Source: Pseudomonadota bacterium
GTDB taxonomy: Bacteria; Desulfobacterota; Desulfobulbia; Desulfobulbales; SURF-16
Reading direction: 5' to 3'
DNA: 64,000 nt
NCBI GenBank assembly: GCA_018822545.1
Contig: JAHJKA010000002.1
Span: 1 to 64,000 of the forward strand
Within the stretch, counting starts at the first letter, position 1; every line of letters starts with the position of its first letter. The position numbers and the translations under genes are program-made. Under the pieces are notes generated by a model that saw only the letters and a list, made by a program, of their open reading frames with translations, was not told the origin of the DNA and ran no database searches. Shown here piece by piece: positions 1 through 9,900 of the stretch.

Positions 1-2
1 AA

Positions 3-131
3 AGGTCTGGCCGAAGTGAGCCTCGATGCCTAAAAAGACGACCCAAAGCCTATCAACTTTTAACCAAACCACGCCAGCGAATGAAAGAAATTCCCCACCG
101 TAGCAAATACACTAAAAAAAGCTTAAACTAG
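3..131 (+). CDS. IS4-family transposase, C-terminal end only (cut by window edge)
   Basis: The open frame entering from the left edge encodes 42 residues ending in a TAG at 129-131. It contains the signature tail of IS4-family DDE transposases: an EPR-x-LKRRPKAY segment followed by LLTKPR. That Arg/Lys/Pro-rich ending is characteristic of the family's extreme C terminus. The catalytic DDE core would lie left of the window, so it cannot be told whether the element is intact. The bases just after the stop (about 133-160, containing CTCTGACCCC) may belong to the insertion sequence end. It lies tail-to-tail with the minus-strand operon. The family call rests on the short tail only. Confidence 0.6.
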   Translation, partial: RSGRSEPRCLKRRPKAYQLLTKPRQRMKEIPHRSKYTKKSLN

Positions 132-292
132 TGCCATTCTACTCTGACCCCAATTAATTTTTAGAGATGATTGATTCGTTGCCAGACTAGTGACGTATTG
201 ATATGGTGTTACGACAAAGTCCCTTGGTAATTAGTCCGCCAGTTTCCCTTGGTAATGACACAACTACAAATTATTACGCCGCCTTTTGGTTT
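132..292. other. Non-coding stretch between IS tail and operon end
   Basis: No credible gene is seen here. The 11-bp direct repeat CCCTTGGTAAT occurs at 221-231 and 246-256. No convincing rho-independent terminator follows the last operon gene, which ends at 293. The boundary of the insertion sequence lies somewhere in the first half of this stretch but cannot be fixed without the other end. Confidence 0.4.
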
Positions 293-1414
293 TTATTGAG
301 AAACCCAACTTTCAAAGGTGGACAGATATCGTTCGCCAGAGGGGTTGATTGCAAAGCCCACCTGAAAGGAGGATTTCCCTGGTTTGAAAACATTTGAAAT
401 CTCCCATGTAGCACGACCGTATGTTCTTCCGTTATTATAAGTAAAAAAAGTATTTAATTTCCCCTCATTCACTTGAGGGTCAATATCATCCTGGGTAAAC
501 TCAATTGATGCTTGGTATCCTCCATTCGGCGCTTCCCCAGTATACAACGAATCAACCTTCTTTATCCCACCATCCACTGCGGTGATTATAAAACGCCAGC
601 GATTCTCAGGAACGGTAGCATTCCCTCCTTCCCATATTTGTTGGACTATGACTTGGCCTTTATTTATGTCACTGCCTGACTTGACCTTTCTCCTACCCGG
701 GGCAAGAAAGTCTATACCGTACCTAGTGCCATCGGCCATAATTACCCCGCCAAAACTTCCTTTCTTTAGCTCAACACTTGTATCAAACTCACCACTTATC
801 TTCCATGCCTTAAAGATGTATGGATTTTCGGCGGTATAATCACTCCACACCAGCGAATGAGGATATTTCTTAAAGGAGTAAAACAAGCGACCCTGCCCAT
901 AAAGCACTATTTCATATCCCTTTTTCTCCATCTCTTGAAAATCGAGGGAGCTTCCTTCTTTATCGCTAATTTTAAAAATCCCATTTTCATCTGTGTGGGT
1001 TTTGTTATAGCCCGACCCACCTCCGAAATAAGTCGTACTGCCAATGTATAAGATGGTAACCCCTGACACCGGATCGTTATACTGATCGACCACCTTACCT
1101 GTAAATTCTATTTCGTGGACAGTACCCAAAACACCACGATACATTTTGCTTTGACGCGGACTTAACTTTGCCAAGTCTTCGGCGGTGAGTTTGTTTCCTT
1201 GAGAACTCTCTGCCTTATCCCGCCCACTTTCATGCTTTCCTAAACTCTGTTTAGCGATTGGCTCTTGCTTATCGGCCTGGGGTGATTGACTTGAAACTTG
1301 TTGCCTATCGCTTAGTTTTTCAAATTTAAACGGAATATTAAACAAAAACCAACCAAGAAAGACAGCAACTATGAGAACAACCAAAGTTATTATTTTTTTC
1401 TTTCTAAAAATCAT
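293..1414 (-). CDS. Membrane-anchored protein with carboxypeptidase-regulatory-like domain
   Basis: This is the last gene of the minus-strand operon, 373 residues, starting 19 nt after the hydrolase gene upstream. Residues 1-7 are basic (RKKK), 8-28 form one hydrophobic helix without a clear cleavage site, and 30-85 are a polar Ser/Gln/Lys-rich linker, so the protein is probably anchored in the inner membrane with a periplasmic body. Around 95-150 is a beta-sandwich of the carboxypeptidase-regulatory type: a FTGKVVDQYNDPVSG strand followed by TDENGIFKIS. The remaining 220 residues are beta-rich, contain a Trp- and Tyr-rich C terminus, and are not recognised. Its position directly behind a large secreted hydrolase would suit a partner or protective protein, but nothing in the sequence proves that. 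The function is unknown. Confidence 0.8.
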   Translation of the reverse strand: MIFRKKKIITLVVLIVAVFLGWFLFNIPFKFEKLSDRQQVSSQSPQADKQEPIAKQSLGKHESGRDKAESSQGNKLTAEDLAKLSPRQSKMYRGVLGTVHEIEFTGKVVDQYNDPVSGVTILYIGSTTYFGGGSGYNKTHTDENGIFKISDKEGSSLDFQEMEKKGYEIVLYGQGRLFYSFKKYPHSLVWSDYTAENPYIFKAWKISGEFDTSVELKKGSFGGVIMADGTRYGIDFLAPGRRKVKSGSDINKGQVIVQQIWEGGNATVPENRWRFIITAVDGGIKKVDSLYTGEAPNGGYQASIEFTQDDIDPQVNEGKLNTFFTYNNGRTYGRATWEISNVFKPGKSSFQVGFAINPSGERYLSTFESWVSQ

Positions 1415-1433
1415 ATCAATAACTCAACTAAAC

Positions 1434-4400
1434 TTAATTAGTAGTACCAATTCCAAAACCTAAAATCATCCGGTCCCAAATTGCTTTCCGATGCCAATAC
1501 GTGTTGAGGAATTCAGCGCTATGGTCTTGATTTGAAGCAGTTAAGCTGTAATCAGAGAATAAATTAATAGGTATTCCCTCATTTCCAACTCGCATGTCTC
1601 TCGTCCCCAAGGAATATGTTCGGGATGGAAGGATATGACTCAAAATGCCTATTGTAGCGTCATCAGGCCTCTGTCCCGGATCAGGCTCTGCCCAGAAGAG
1701 CTCTATGTCTTCACGGTTAAAAACGTCTGTAACAAGTGGAAGACCATCCTCGTCATCGGCCGTGATTAGGATATTATAATTATACTCAAACAACGTCTCA
1801 CCAAGCCTATCAGGACTGTTGAGGTCCGCTAAAAATGAATCGGCATTTGGCTTAGTCAGCTGGTCGAACTGCCAGGCATTTAAAGCTGCATCGTCCTCAT
1901 TATTAAAATTTAACACCCTCAATTTCTGCGACCAATCATAATTTCTAAAATAATAGGGACGTAACAACTCATCATCGGGGCCATCTTTATGATAATTGTC
2001 AAGGCCATGGTGTATTCTTGGTAAGTTATACCTGTACTTGTCTGGCGGCATATCATAATCAGCGTTGTTAAATGAGTCGGAATTGTAACACCGCCAGGCA
2101 GTCAGAACATCAACTTCCCCATCACATCCAGATAGCCATCCTGGGAGATACAGCCACTCAGTATAAATAGTATTGTGCCTCATTTCTATTGCGGATGAGT
2201 CGTATGAACCTGCAGCAGTTGCAGCCTGAAGGGCCGCATAATTAACCACCGGGGATGTGGAAGATTCATCATGAATCGCTATCTTAAGGGCCTCACTGGT
2301 GACAACATTACCCATACTATGGGCGAAAACATGTAGTTCTTTGTTTGCTCCCAAAGACACTATCAAATTTGCAAGGGCTGTACTCGATCGCCTGGCTATC
2401 TCTTCGCTATGGTCGTAATTTTGCTCATAGCCACCAACATAGCCAACTAAAGCAGATTTGTCTTCAGGCAAATAAAGCTGGGCAGGCTTCTCAAACCAAC
2501 CGGTAGGCCAGCTAAAGAAACCAAACTTCCCTTTATAACCAGACCAATATAAACGCTTGAATGCAGTCTCTGCAAAATAGACCCGTTCAAAATACTGCAT
2601 ACGCCAACCATGAACAAAAAGAAGGTAATTTTCCTCATCTTCTCGATCAGAAATATCTAAATAGGGGTACTTTTCGGTATGGACAGGCTTTGCTACATCA
2701 AAGGGCTCATCATAATAGCCCGTACCAGCAGTAAAATGTTCGTAGTAATGTTTAACATCCTGAAGATTAATGTAGGACTTTGCTAAAGAGATCTCCTGCT
2801 CCTCATTTGTTAGATAAACCTCAACATAGTTATCCTGGGGATCATTTTTCCCCGGATCATAAATTGGTGACGATTGAAGCCCCTCAAAAATTAACCAGGC
2901 TACCCCATCTTTATCAAAGGTAGCAGCAGTTTCCCCATTGTCATGATAGAGGAGGTTTTCTTCTTGGCTATTACGAGCTGCAAAGAGATAGAGGTTTTTT
3001 TCTTTGTCAACTTGCCTTTCAGCAAAATATTTTCGGGTCAGATACTCTGTACCAGTCCTCGGTTGCTCATTAAACCCAAACATCTTAAACAAATTAATTC
3101 CTACATTGTGCGCACGAATTCGCAGCTCCCAGCCTTTTGGTAATTGCAACTCACCATTAGAGTTACGAGGCAAACCAGCAGCTTGCAGGGCAAGCGGAGC
3201 AAAATCCTCGAGATCACGTTCACACTCTATCATCTCGATATTTTTCTTATTTGACGAATGAGGTGCAGCGGTAAAACCATCGTAGACATTTGAGTGATCC
3301 CAAAATGATGGAACTGCGCCTGTGTGATCAGGAGGCATGGTGCCCTCATCTGGATATGCTGGTTGCTCATCCCACTGCTCACAGGTCACATGTCCCGATT
3401 CGCTAGGAGCATCACACCTGGTCATAGCAAGGTTTATATCTCCACTATCATTCACCACATCAAAATCATTATTCAGCCAAAACCTAAATGGCTTATAAGG
3501 TGTTGTAATGTCCGTTTTATCCTCTCCAAACAAAACAGCACCATCACGGTTTAGATCCACCGCCAACTCCATCTCCACCACCGAAACATTCACCGAATCC
3601 GCACTAATAAAACCTGAACCACCATCACCATCAGGATCTACCTGTACCAAAATCTTTTGATCTTGCGGTGCCGTTGTAGCACGCACCCCTTCGACAAAAA
3701 GTGTTACGGTGTGATCGTTTTCTTGAGGAATGGCAGGGTTAACCAGTTTCGCAAAATCGTACTCTGCCGAGGGATCCTTGGAGTAGCTATTGATGAACTG
3801 GCCATCAGTTTTATTTACATCAGAGACATTTCTGGCGGCCTTGCTGTTATCTACCTTCCAGATACGCAAATGGCCTGGGGGAAGTTGATAGGTAGTATCG
3901 TAAACGGTTTCTCCTTCCACAATCGCTTTATCACCGTCTGGATCAGAAGCAGAGTAAACAAAACGGACCTTCGCCTTATCCTTGTCAACTGTTGCGGGAA
4001 TCTGAAACACCATGGGCACAAAGCCTGGGGGTGGTTCGGTACCATTAGCGTGATATTCAAAATCAATAACATCGGGCAGCTTATCACCATCGGCATCGCC
4101 CTTATGGACCCCCATAATCTTACCGATTGTCCGCAGCGAAGCATCAATGGACGAAGGGCTATTTTCCAATTCATCCTCACTGGGCAGGCGATCTGGGAGA
4201 TTAAGACCATTATTATTATCCGAATCAACATCAAGGTCGACCACGGGGATGGCATACTCCCACAACACATTGGCGTCATCACCATTTTGGTACAAGCGGA
4301 GAGCAAGAAGTTCTGCCGGATCAATAATGGAGAAATCAATACTGGTAAAATCCAATGCATTGAGGCCTTGGCCAGTCACGGCTGCGACCTCCTGCTGCCC

Positions 4401-6896
4401 GATTCTGAACACGAGTTCCCGGTCCGGCCCAAACTGTTCCAACATGGACAGATCATCTTCCAGAAGCTCATAGAGAAAATTGAAGTCTTCGGCATAGCCA
4501 ATCTTGAAATTTTCATCACCGCCGATCAGGTCATGTTGGTTGTCACCATCGGTATCCTGCTGGTCGACATATTTAACTTTGGTTAAATCAAACAACGAAA
4601 ACTGCATCTCCGGCCGATACGGCCAGGCGTACACAGGCTCCACCTCAGGCAGGCCTACAGGATCGGCACCACCGGCTATGAGTTGATAGCGGAGGGCCTT
4701 GGCCTGCTTGGTAAGATCCTCATCATAGAGCGGTACCCTAATGGGCACATAATGCTTAGGCCGATACTGCAAAGCACCCTCGCCAGCACCGATGGTATCA
4801 AAATCAGCGGTGGAGGAGAAATTCGGCTCCCCTTCCATGGCCTCGCCGCTGACATGGACGTAATAATGGGCCTTATCGACCTCTTCTTGCGGGAGGTGGA
4901 CAACGACCATGTTACGGCCGGGCTGGATGGGAAAGTTGGCGATCTTGCCGGAGGCTTGGCCCAGTTCGTTGACATCCACCACCTTGGCCAATCTGCCGGT
5001 ATAACCGGGAATATCTTCGGGCAAAGGGGTGCCGTCGTGGTCGAACCACTCGGTGGTGATGACAATGACCTTATCACTGGTGAGGCCGGAGCCCTCAAAG
5101 CCGATGGTATGGACCTTTTCATCCCCGGCCTCAATGCCGGCTTCGATGATGTTTTTGCGCTCCACCTTGATCTTCAAATTCGGTGGCCGCATGTGGATTT
5201 TTTCTGGGGTGAAGCTGATGATGCCGCCCTGCTGGGTATTTTCGCCATAGGTGGCAATGGAGCTGCCGATATAGCCGGTGGCCCGGTTGATCATAACGAC
5301 CTTGAGTTGCTCACCGGTGCGGATATGATCGGCCTGCCAGCCCTGCAGCTCTGGGTTGACATTGGTGCGGGCCTGCCATTTTTCAAGGGCACCTTCATAT
5401 TGATTGGTCTGCCTCGGGCCGCGGATAGTCTGGCGGTAATGGATGGTGGTATCGGTGGAGCCGCTGACATCACCAAAATAGGGTTCATCCGCTTCACTGC
5501 CCAGCAGGCCATTGCGGGCCGAAAAGAGCTGACCATTGGAGACCCGATAGATGAAGTTGTCGGTGTTACGGAGGTCGGCATGGCTGATCTGCTTCACCAG
5601 GCCCTGGTGGGTAAAGTCGGGCTCGAAATCGGCCTGTCTGGTTAGATCCGGCGGGTCAACGGCGGGATCGGCACCGCCCAACCAGATGGAGACTTGATTG
5701 GTCTGAGGATCGAGCGTCGCTGTATCGAGTTGCCCATCGCCATCAAGATCTGTCTGCGGCACCAGGGGGGTGAAATCCTGCTCTTCATAGGCATAGGTGG
5801 TTTCCGAGCCCTGGGGTAGGGCATCGCCCTCCAGGTTGCGGACATCCGCCTCGCCGGAAAGCATGGCCATATCAACGGGAAAGTTTTTGCGGCGAAAAAT
5901 CACCGGGCCCTCAATCTGCATATCAATGGTCATGCCGAACATCTGGGCACTCAGGCCGCTCAGGCTATAGGCAGGCGGAACGTCACCAAAACCGGAGCAG
6001 GCATCATTGTCCGGCGCCGTGGCATAGTAGGTATAGACCTTTTTGGCATTGGGATTGAAAGACTGGTACTTAAGGCTTGCCATCATCATACTGTCGTAAA
6101 AAAAGGCAAACCCCGGACAGGGCGGGATATAGTAGGTTACGTTGTAGTAGCCATCGCCATCGGAGTATGTTCCCCTTCTGCCTAAAGAAGACTCCACCTG
6201 GACCCCTTCGATAGGTCCCCATAATTTCTGATCTGAATACTGCCTAAAGCTCCAGAGGCTTCTATTGCCGTCCCCCAGCATATCCACCGTGTCACTGGTT
6301 GGATCGTCATCCGCATTGGTATAGAAGGCGACCCGGTGGCCGATATTAACCAAGGCAGTATGGACCACAATACCGTTATCATTCAACAAAACGGATCTGA
6401 CATCATCGGCAATGGGCTTGGCCTGCTTGAGATCAAGGGGAGATTGGAGAAGGATGAGATCCTGGACATTATAAAGAACGTCGGCGCTGCGGACGACCAC
6501 GGTGCGGCTTGAGGGCAGCAGCTTGGGCTTATTGGTAAGGGGCGCACCAGCGGCATTTTTGAAGATACGGGCCTCATACTCGGCCCGATGGAGGATCTCG
6601 CGATGGCCACTGTGTTTGGCCTCTATCTCGGCAAAAGCTGCCATCTGGAGACGATAATCATAGCCTGGCAGCAGCCAGGCATTGGTAAGTGGGCCGGTGG
6701 CTTCGCCGATAAACTTAACCACATTACCCTCGGCGTCATATTCCACCCAGTAGGGGTTGCCAGCATCACTGAGGATGAGGCCCTTGGCGGCGATATGGCC
6801 GACCCTGTACCTTGGCCCGCCACTGGCCAGCAATACATGGGGAACCAAGGCGATGATCAAAGTGATAAGGGTTGTTGCGGTAAGTATTTTTCTCAT
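1434..6896 (-). CDS. Large exported protein with C-terminal DUF900-like alpha/beta hydrolase
   Basis: The predicted product has 1,820 residues. The ATG at 6896 is chosen over an in-frame TTG at 6944 because it opens directly onto a signal peptide (MRKIL, then a hydrophobic run ending VLLASGG). No strong ribosome binding site is seen at either. Around residues 340-400 are FG-GAP-like DLDGDGQLDTATLD and similar Asp-rich calcium motifs. The middle holds Ig-like segments and a DLNRDGAVLFGED / PFRFWLNNDFD region. Near residue 1425 FVHGW fits an oxyanion-hole loop, followed by FFSWPT and EEIARRSSTAL. Ser 1527 lies in AHSMGN, the nucleophile elbow. This order matches DUF900-type alpha/beta hydrolases (lipase/esterase fold). 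The acid and His were not pinned. It is the fifth gene of the operon, 50 nt after the dockerin protein gene. It is likely a secreted or surface esterase; the substrate is unknown. Confidence 0.82.
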   Translation of the reverse strand: MRKILTATTLITLIIALVPHVLLASGGPRYRVGHIAAKGLILSDAGNPYWVEYDAEGNVVKFIGEATGPLTNAWLLPGYDYRLQMAAFAEIEAKHSGHREILHRAEYEARIFKNAAGAPLTNKPKLLPSSRTVVVRSADVLYNVQDLILLQSPLDLKQAKPIADDVRSVLLNDNGIVVHTALVNIGHRVAFYTNADDDPTSDTVDMLGDGNRSLWSFRQYSDQKLWGPIEGVQVESSLGRRGTYSDGDGYYNVTYYIPPCPGFAFFYDSMMMASLKYQSFNPNAKKVYTYYATAPDNDACSGFGDVPPAYSLSGLSAQMFGMTIDMQIEGPVIFRRKNFPVDMAMLSGEADVRNLEGDALPQGSETTYAYEEQDFTPLVPQTDLDGDGQLDTATLDPQTNQVSIWLGGADPAVDPPDLTRQADFEPDFTHQGLVKQISHADLRNTDNFIYRVSNGQLFSARNGLLGSEADEPYFGDVSGSTDTTIHYRQTIRGPRQTNQYEGALEKWQARTNVNPELQGWQADHIRTGEQLKVVMINRATGYIGSSIATYGENTQQGGIISFTPEKIHMRPPNLKIKVERKNIIEAGIEAGDEKVHTIGFEGSGLTSDKVIVITTEWFDHDGTPLPEDIPGYTGRLAKVVDVNELGQASGKIANFPIQPGRNMVVVHLPQEEVDKAHYYVHVSGEAMEGEPNFSSTADFDTIGAGEGALQYRPKHYVPIRVPLYDEDLTKQAKALRYQLIAGGADPVGLPEVEPVYAWPYRPEMQFSLFDLTKVKYVDQQDTDGDNQHDLIGGDENFKIGYAEDFNFLYELLEDDLSMLEQFGPDRELVFRIGQQEVAAVTGQGLNALDFTSIDFSIIDPAELLALRLYQNGDDANVLWEYAIPVVDLDVDSDNNNGLNLPDRLPSEDELENSPSSIDASLRTIGKIMGVHKGDADGDKLPDVIDFEYHANGTEPPPGFVPMVFQIPATVDKDKAKVRFVYSASDPDGDKAIVEGETVYDTTYQLPPGHLRIWKVDNSKAARNVSDVNKTDGQFINSYSKDPSAEYDFAKLVNPAIPQENDHTVTLFVEGVRATTAPQDQKILVQVDPDGDGGSGFISADSVNVSVVEMELAVDLNRDGAVLFGEDKTDITTPYKPFRFWLNNDFDVVNDSGDINLAMTRCDAPSESGHVTCEQWDEQPAYPDEGTMPPDHTGAVPSFWDHSNVYDGFTAAPHSSNKKNIEMIECERDLEDFAPLALQAAGLPRNSNGELQLPKGWELRIRAHNVGINLFKMFGFNEQPRTGTEYLTRKYFAERQVDKEKNLYLFAARNSQEENLLYHDNGETAATFDKDGVAWLIFEGLQSSPIYDPGKNDPQDNYVEVYLTNEEQEISLAKSYINLQDVKHYYEHFTAGTGYYDEPFDVAKPVHTEKYPYLDISDREDEENYLLFVHGWRMQYFERVYFAETAFKRLYWSGYKGKFGFFSWPTGWFEKPAQLYLPEDKSALVGYVGGYEQNYDHSEEIARRSSTALANLIVSLGANKELHVFAHSMGNVVTSEALKIAIHDESSTSPVVNYAALQAATAAGSYDSSAIEMRHNTIYTEWLYLPGWLSGCDGEVDVLTAWRCYNSDSFNNADYDMPPDKYRYNLPRIHHGLDNYHKDGPDDELLRPYYFRNYDWSQKLRVLNFNNEDDAALNAWQFDQLTKPNADSFLADLNSPDRLGETLFEYNYNILITADDEDGLPLVTDVFNREDIELFWAEPDPGQRPDDATIGILSHILPSRTYSLGTRDMRVGNEGIPINLFSDYSLTASNQDHSAEFLNTYWHRKAIWDRMILGFGIGTTN

Positions 6897-6946
6897 TGTT
6901 TTAATACGGGGTATATGAGTTTTTGTTTCGAGTTCAGAACGCAAAA

Positions 6947-9900
6947 CTAAATGTTTTCTAATCTATTTATCAGTTCGTTAAGGTTGATTTCGCCTTTACT
7001 GAACGCTTCCAGGATGGGTTGTTGTTCTTTGTCTACCAGGCCATAGCCGATGATATCGAGGCGTTGGAAACTGGTTATGCCTTCGCTGACCACCATCTTG
7101 GCGGCCGTATCCACCTTGCCAACACCCACCGGCACGATTTGCAGAGATCGCCCATCAAAGCCGACCAGGACCACTCGTTCGCCAATGAGATTGACATACT
7201 CATGGCTGCCTACCATGGTGGGCATTTTAATCTTAACGCCGACATGGCCTGTCACCCCAATCCCGTTTGGATTGAGATTAAAGACCCATTGCGGGGCTGC
7301 AGAATTGATAAAAGCGTAGGGTTGTTCATTTACCGGCAGAAACTGGGCATGAGCATTGCCGGCTGTGCTGCCATCCGAAAATGTCAGAGTGGCTGAGCTG
7401 AGATCCAAAATCAACTCACCGCCGGCCAAGATGGCCTGGCTGTCACCGCTGGTAATATGGCGGAAGGGTTCCTGGGTATTGAGAAACGGCACATTATTCA
7501 TGCCGATCTCGTTGAGGCGGCCACTTTCCACAGTGGCCCAGAATTCAATGGTACCGAAAATGCGATTGGCCATGCCTGGATTGGCAATTACCTTGTAGCG
7601 CCCGGCAGGGATGGTTTGATCGGCCGGATCACCAAAGCCAAAGGAAAAGCTGCCATCCTTGTCGGATATGGTGCTGCGTTTCAGCTCTGGAATGGAGAGG
7701 GTCAAGCCTTCGACGGGTTCGCTGAATTGATCACCGATAAAACCCTGAACAAAGGTTGGCAGAGCCTTGACCTTAAAGGTGTTATTGGCCAGCTCCTGAC
7801 CATCGTAGCTGACATTAACATAGACTGTGGCGCCAAAGGCAAAATTTCTGACCGGATAAAAGGCCGCCATGGTCTTGGCCGGAAAATGGGAGAGCGCGCC
7901 TGCTACCTCTTCCCGATCACGGTGAACCTCGATCATCTCTATCTTGCTGAGGCTGGTCATATCAGCGCCCTGTGGTGCCTTGGCGTAATCCATGCCATGG
8001 AAGGTTTCCAACACCTCGATGTCAAGCAGGGCAGGATCAATGGTTTTATTGAAGTAGAAGCCGATAAAGCCGTTGTTTTCGACGCCTGACTCATTATTGG
8101 CCGGCTCCTGACGTTCCAGGGCCAGAGGGACAAGACGGGTGTCGATGATGACGAAAATACTTACCGTTTTGGCCAGGGTAACCCCGGCGGCAGTGGCGAT
8201 TTCAATGGTAAGATCATGGTGGCCATCGGCAAGGCTTAACGGCACCAGACCATGGATATTGGTGGCACTACGGATCAGGCCGCCAATCTGCTGGCCATCC
8301 ACCAACACGATAAACTGATCGTCATCGGCCATGCCCGGCACCCGGAAGGAAATATCCAGCTCAGTTATATCACTGGCAGCATTAAGCTCTACCCCATCCT
8401 TGGGGGAGACAATTTCAATACCAAGACCGCTATCAAGGCGCAGGGCAATACCCTTGCTGCTGGTATTACCGGCCTTGTCCCAGGCCTTGAGGCTAAAGAG
8501 ACTTTCCTGACCCCTGACCAGATCAAGATCAACGTTGAAACGATAGACTCCTTGCTCAGCAGGCAGCAGTCCCACGGTTTGATCATTGATGGAAAATCCT
8601 GCCAGATTCTGATCGCTCACCGTGCCTTGCAGGGTAAAGGGGGTCTGCAGGACTGAATTGATCTGGGGTACTGCTTGCAGAGCCGTTGCCAGCTCAAGGC
8701 TTGGCGGGCCGTCATCATAATTGACGGTATATTTCAGGGTCGTTACTTCGCCATTACTATCTGTGACCACCACGGTAATTTCCAGCTCTTGCTGACCGGC
8801 AAAGGCAAGGGTTGCCTCAAAGGAAACCTCGTTGCCGCTGCCGGTAAGAGTGACAGGCATACCATTAATCATGACACTGGTAATGGCTGCCGTTCCCCTG
8901 GCAAAGCCGCTTATCTGGAAGTTCTCCGTGGTGATGAAGGAATCGGGCTTGGCGGAGAAAATTTCCACGGCAGGAGGCTCGGGCACGGGTGGCGGTTCCG
9001 GCTCTGTATAGGCAATCACGGACTGGGCGCTGACATTAGCGTAGGGCGTTTCCGCCGTGACCTTGATGGCGTTGGTGCCGACAGTGAGCTTGTACCCTTC
9101 AAAACTGAAATGATAATTGCCCTCGCTGCCTTCCGGGAAAAAGACCTGATTGTTAAAGAGCAGCCGAATGTTTTCAGGCGGCAGGCTGGAGCGCACCGTG
9201 CCTGAAACCGTAATGGTATCGGTATTCACCGTGGCCCCGTTGAGCGGGGACGTGATGGCCAACTGGGGCAGGGCCGGGATGGTCGCCAGGACGGACACGC
9301 CGGTTCTGGATTCGTTACCACTCTTGTCCCGGACAACCACGGTGAGATTATTTGCGCCGGTTTTTACCGGGACATCTATTTGGAACGAACCACTGGCGGC
9401 AAAGAATCCTGCAAAGGCCTGACCATACTGGCTCGATTCCACAGAAATACTTTGCAGGCCTGATTCTGTTTCAAGGGCCTCACCACTGATGGTGATGGTG
9501 GATGCCGAGGTGGTCATTTCAACGCCGGAATGGAGAACCAGCTTGGGGGCCGTGGTATCTTTCTTGAGGAGCAACAGGGCCTTAGCGGAACGGTAGCCGT
9601 TCGGTTCAACGATATCAATCTGCCACGAACCGGCAGCAGGGAGAGTGAGGGTAAAAGAACCTCCGGCGCCACTGCCGACAACCGCACCTGAGGCCCCGGC
9701 GGTGACAAGCACCGGATCATCCATATTGCGATAGCTGCCCCTATATTCTGTGCCGGCAATAAAATAGGCCAGATAACTGCCGTCCTCCTGCATGGCCAGG
9801 CTGGAAAGCTGGACAGTGGGACTGGGCTGAGCCTTGAGTTCAAAGGGCTCTGAGAGTGGGCCAACCGCGTGATATGCCTTGTTGCTCACCGGGTGGAAAT

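Noticed and set aside
3657..4586. 309-codon plus-strand frame opposite the hydrolase gene
   Set aside because: Antisense shadow; composition follows the complementary frame, with no domain seen.
4683..5645. 320-codon plus-strand frame opposite the hydrolase gene
   Set aside because: Antisense shadow with no family motifs, complementary to FG-GAP-like and Ig-like coding sequence.
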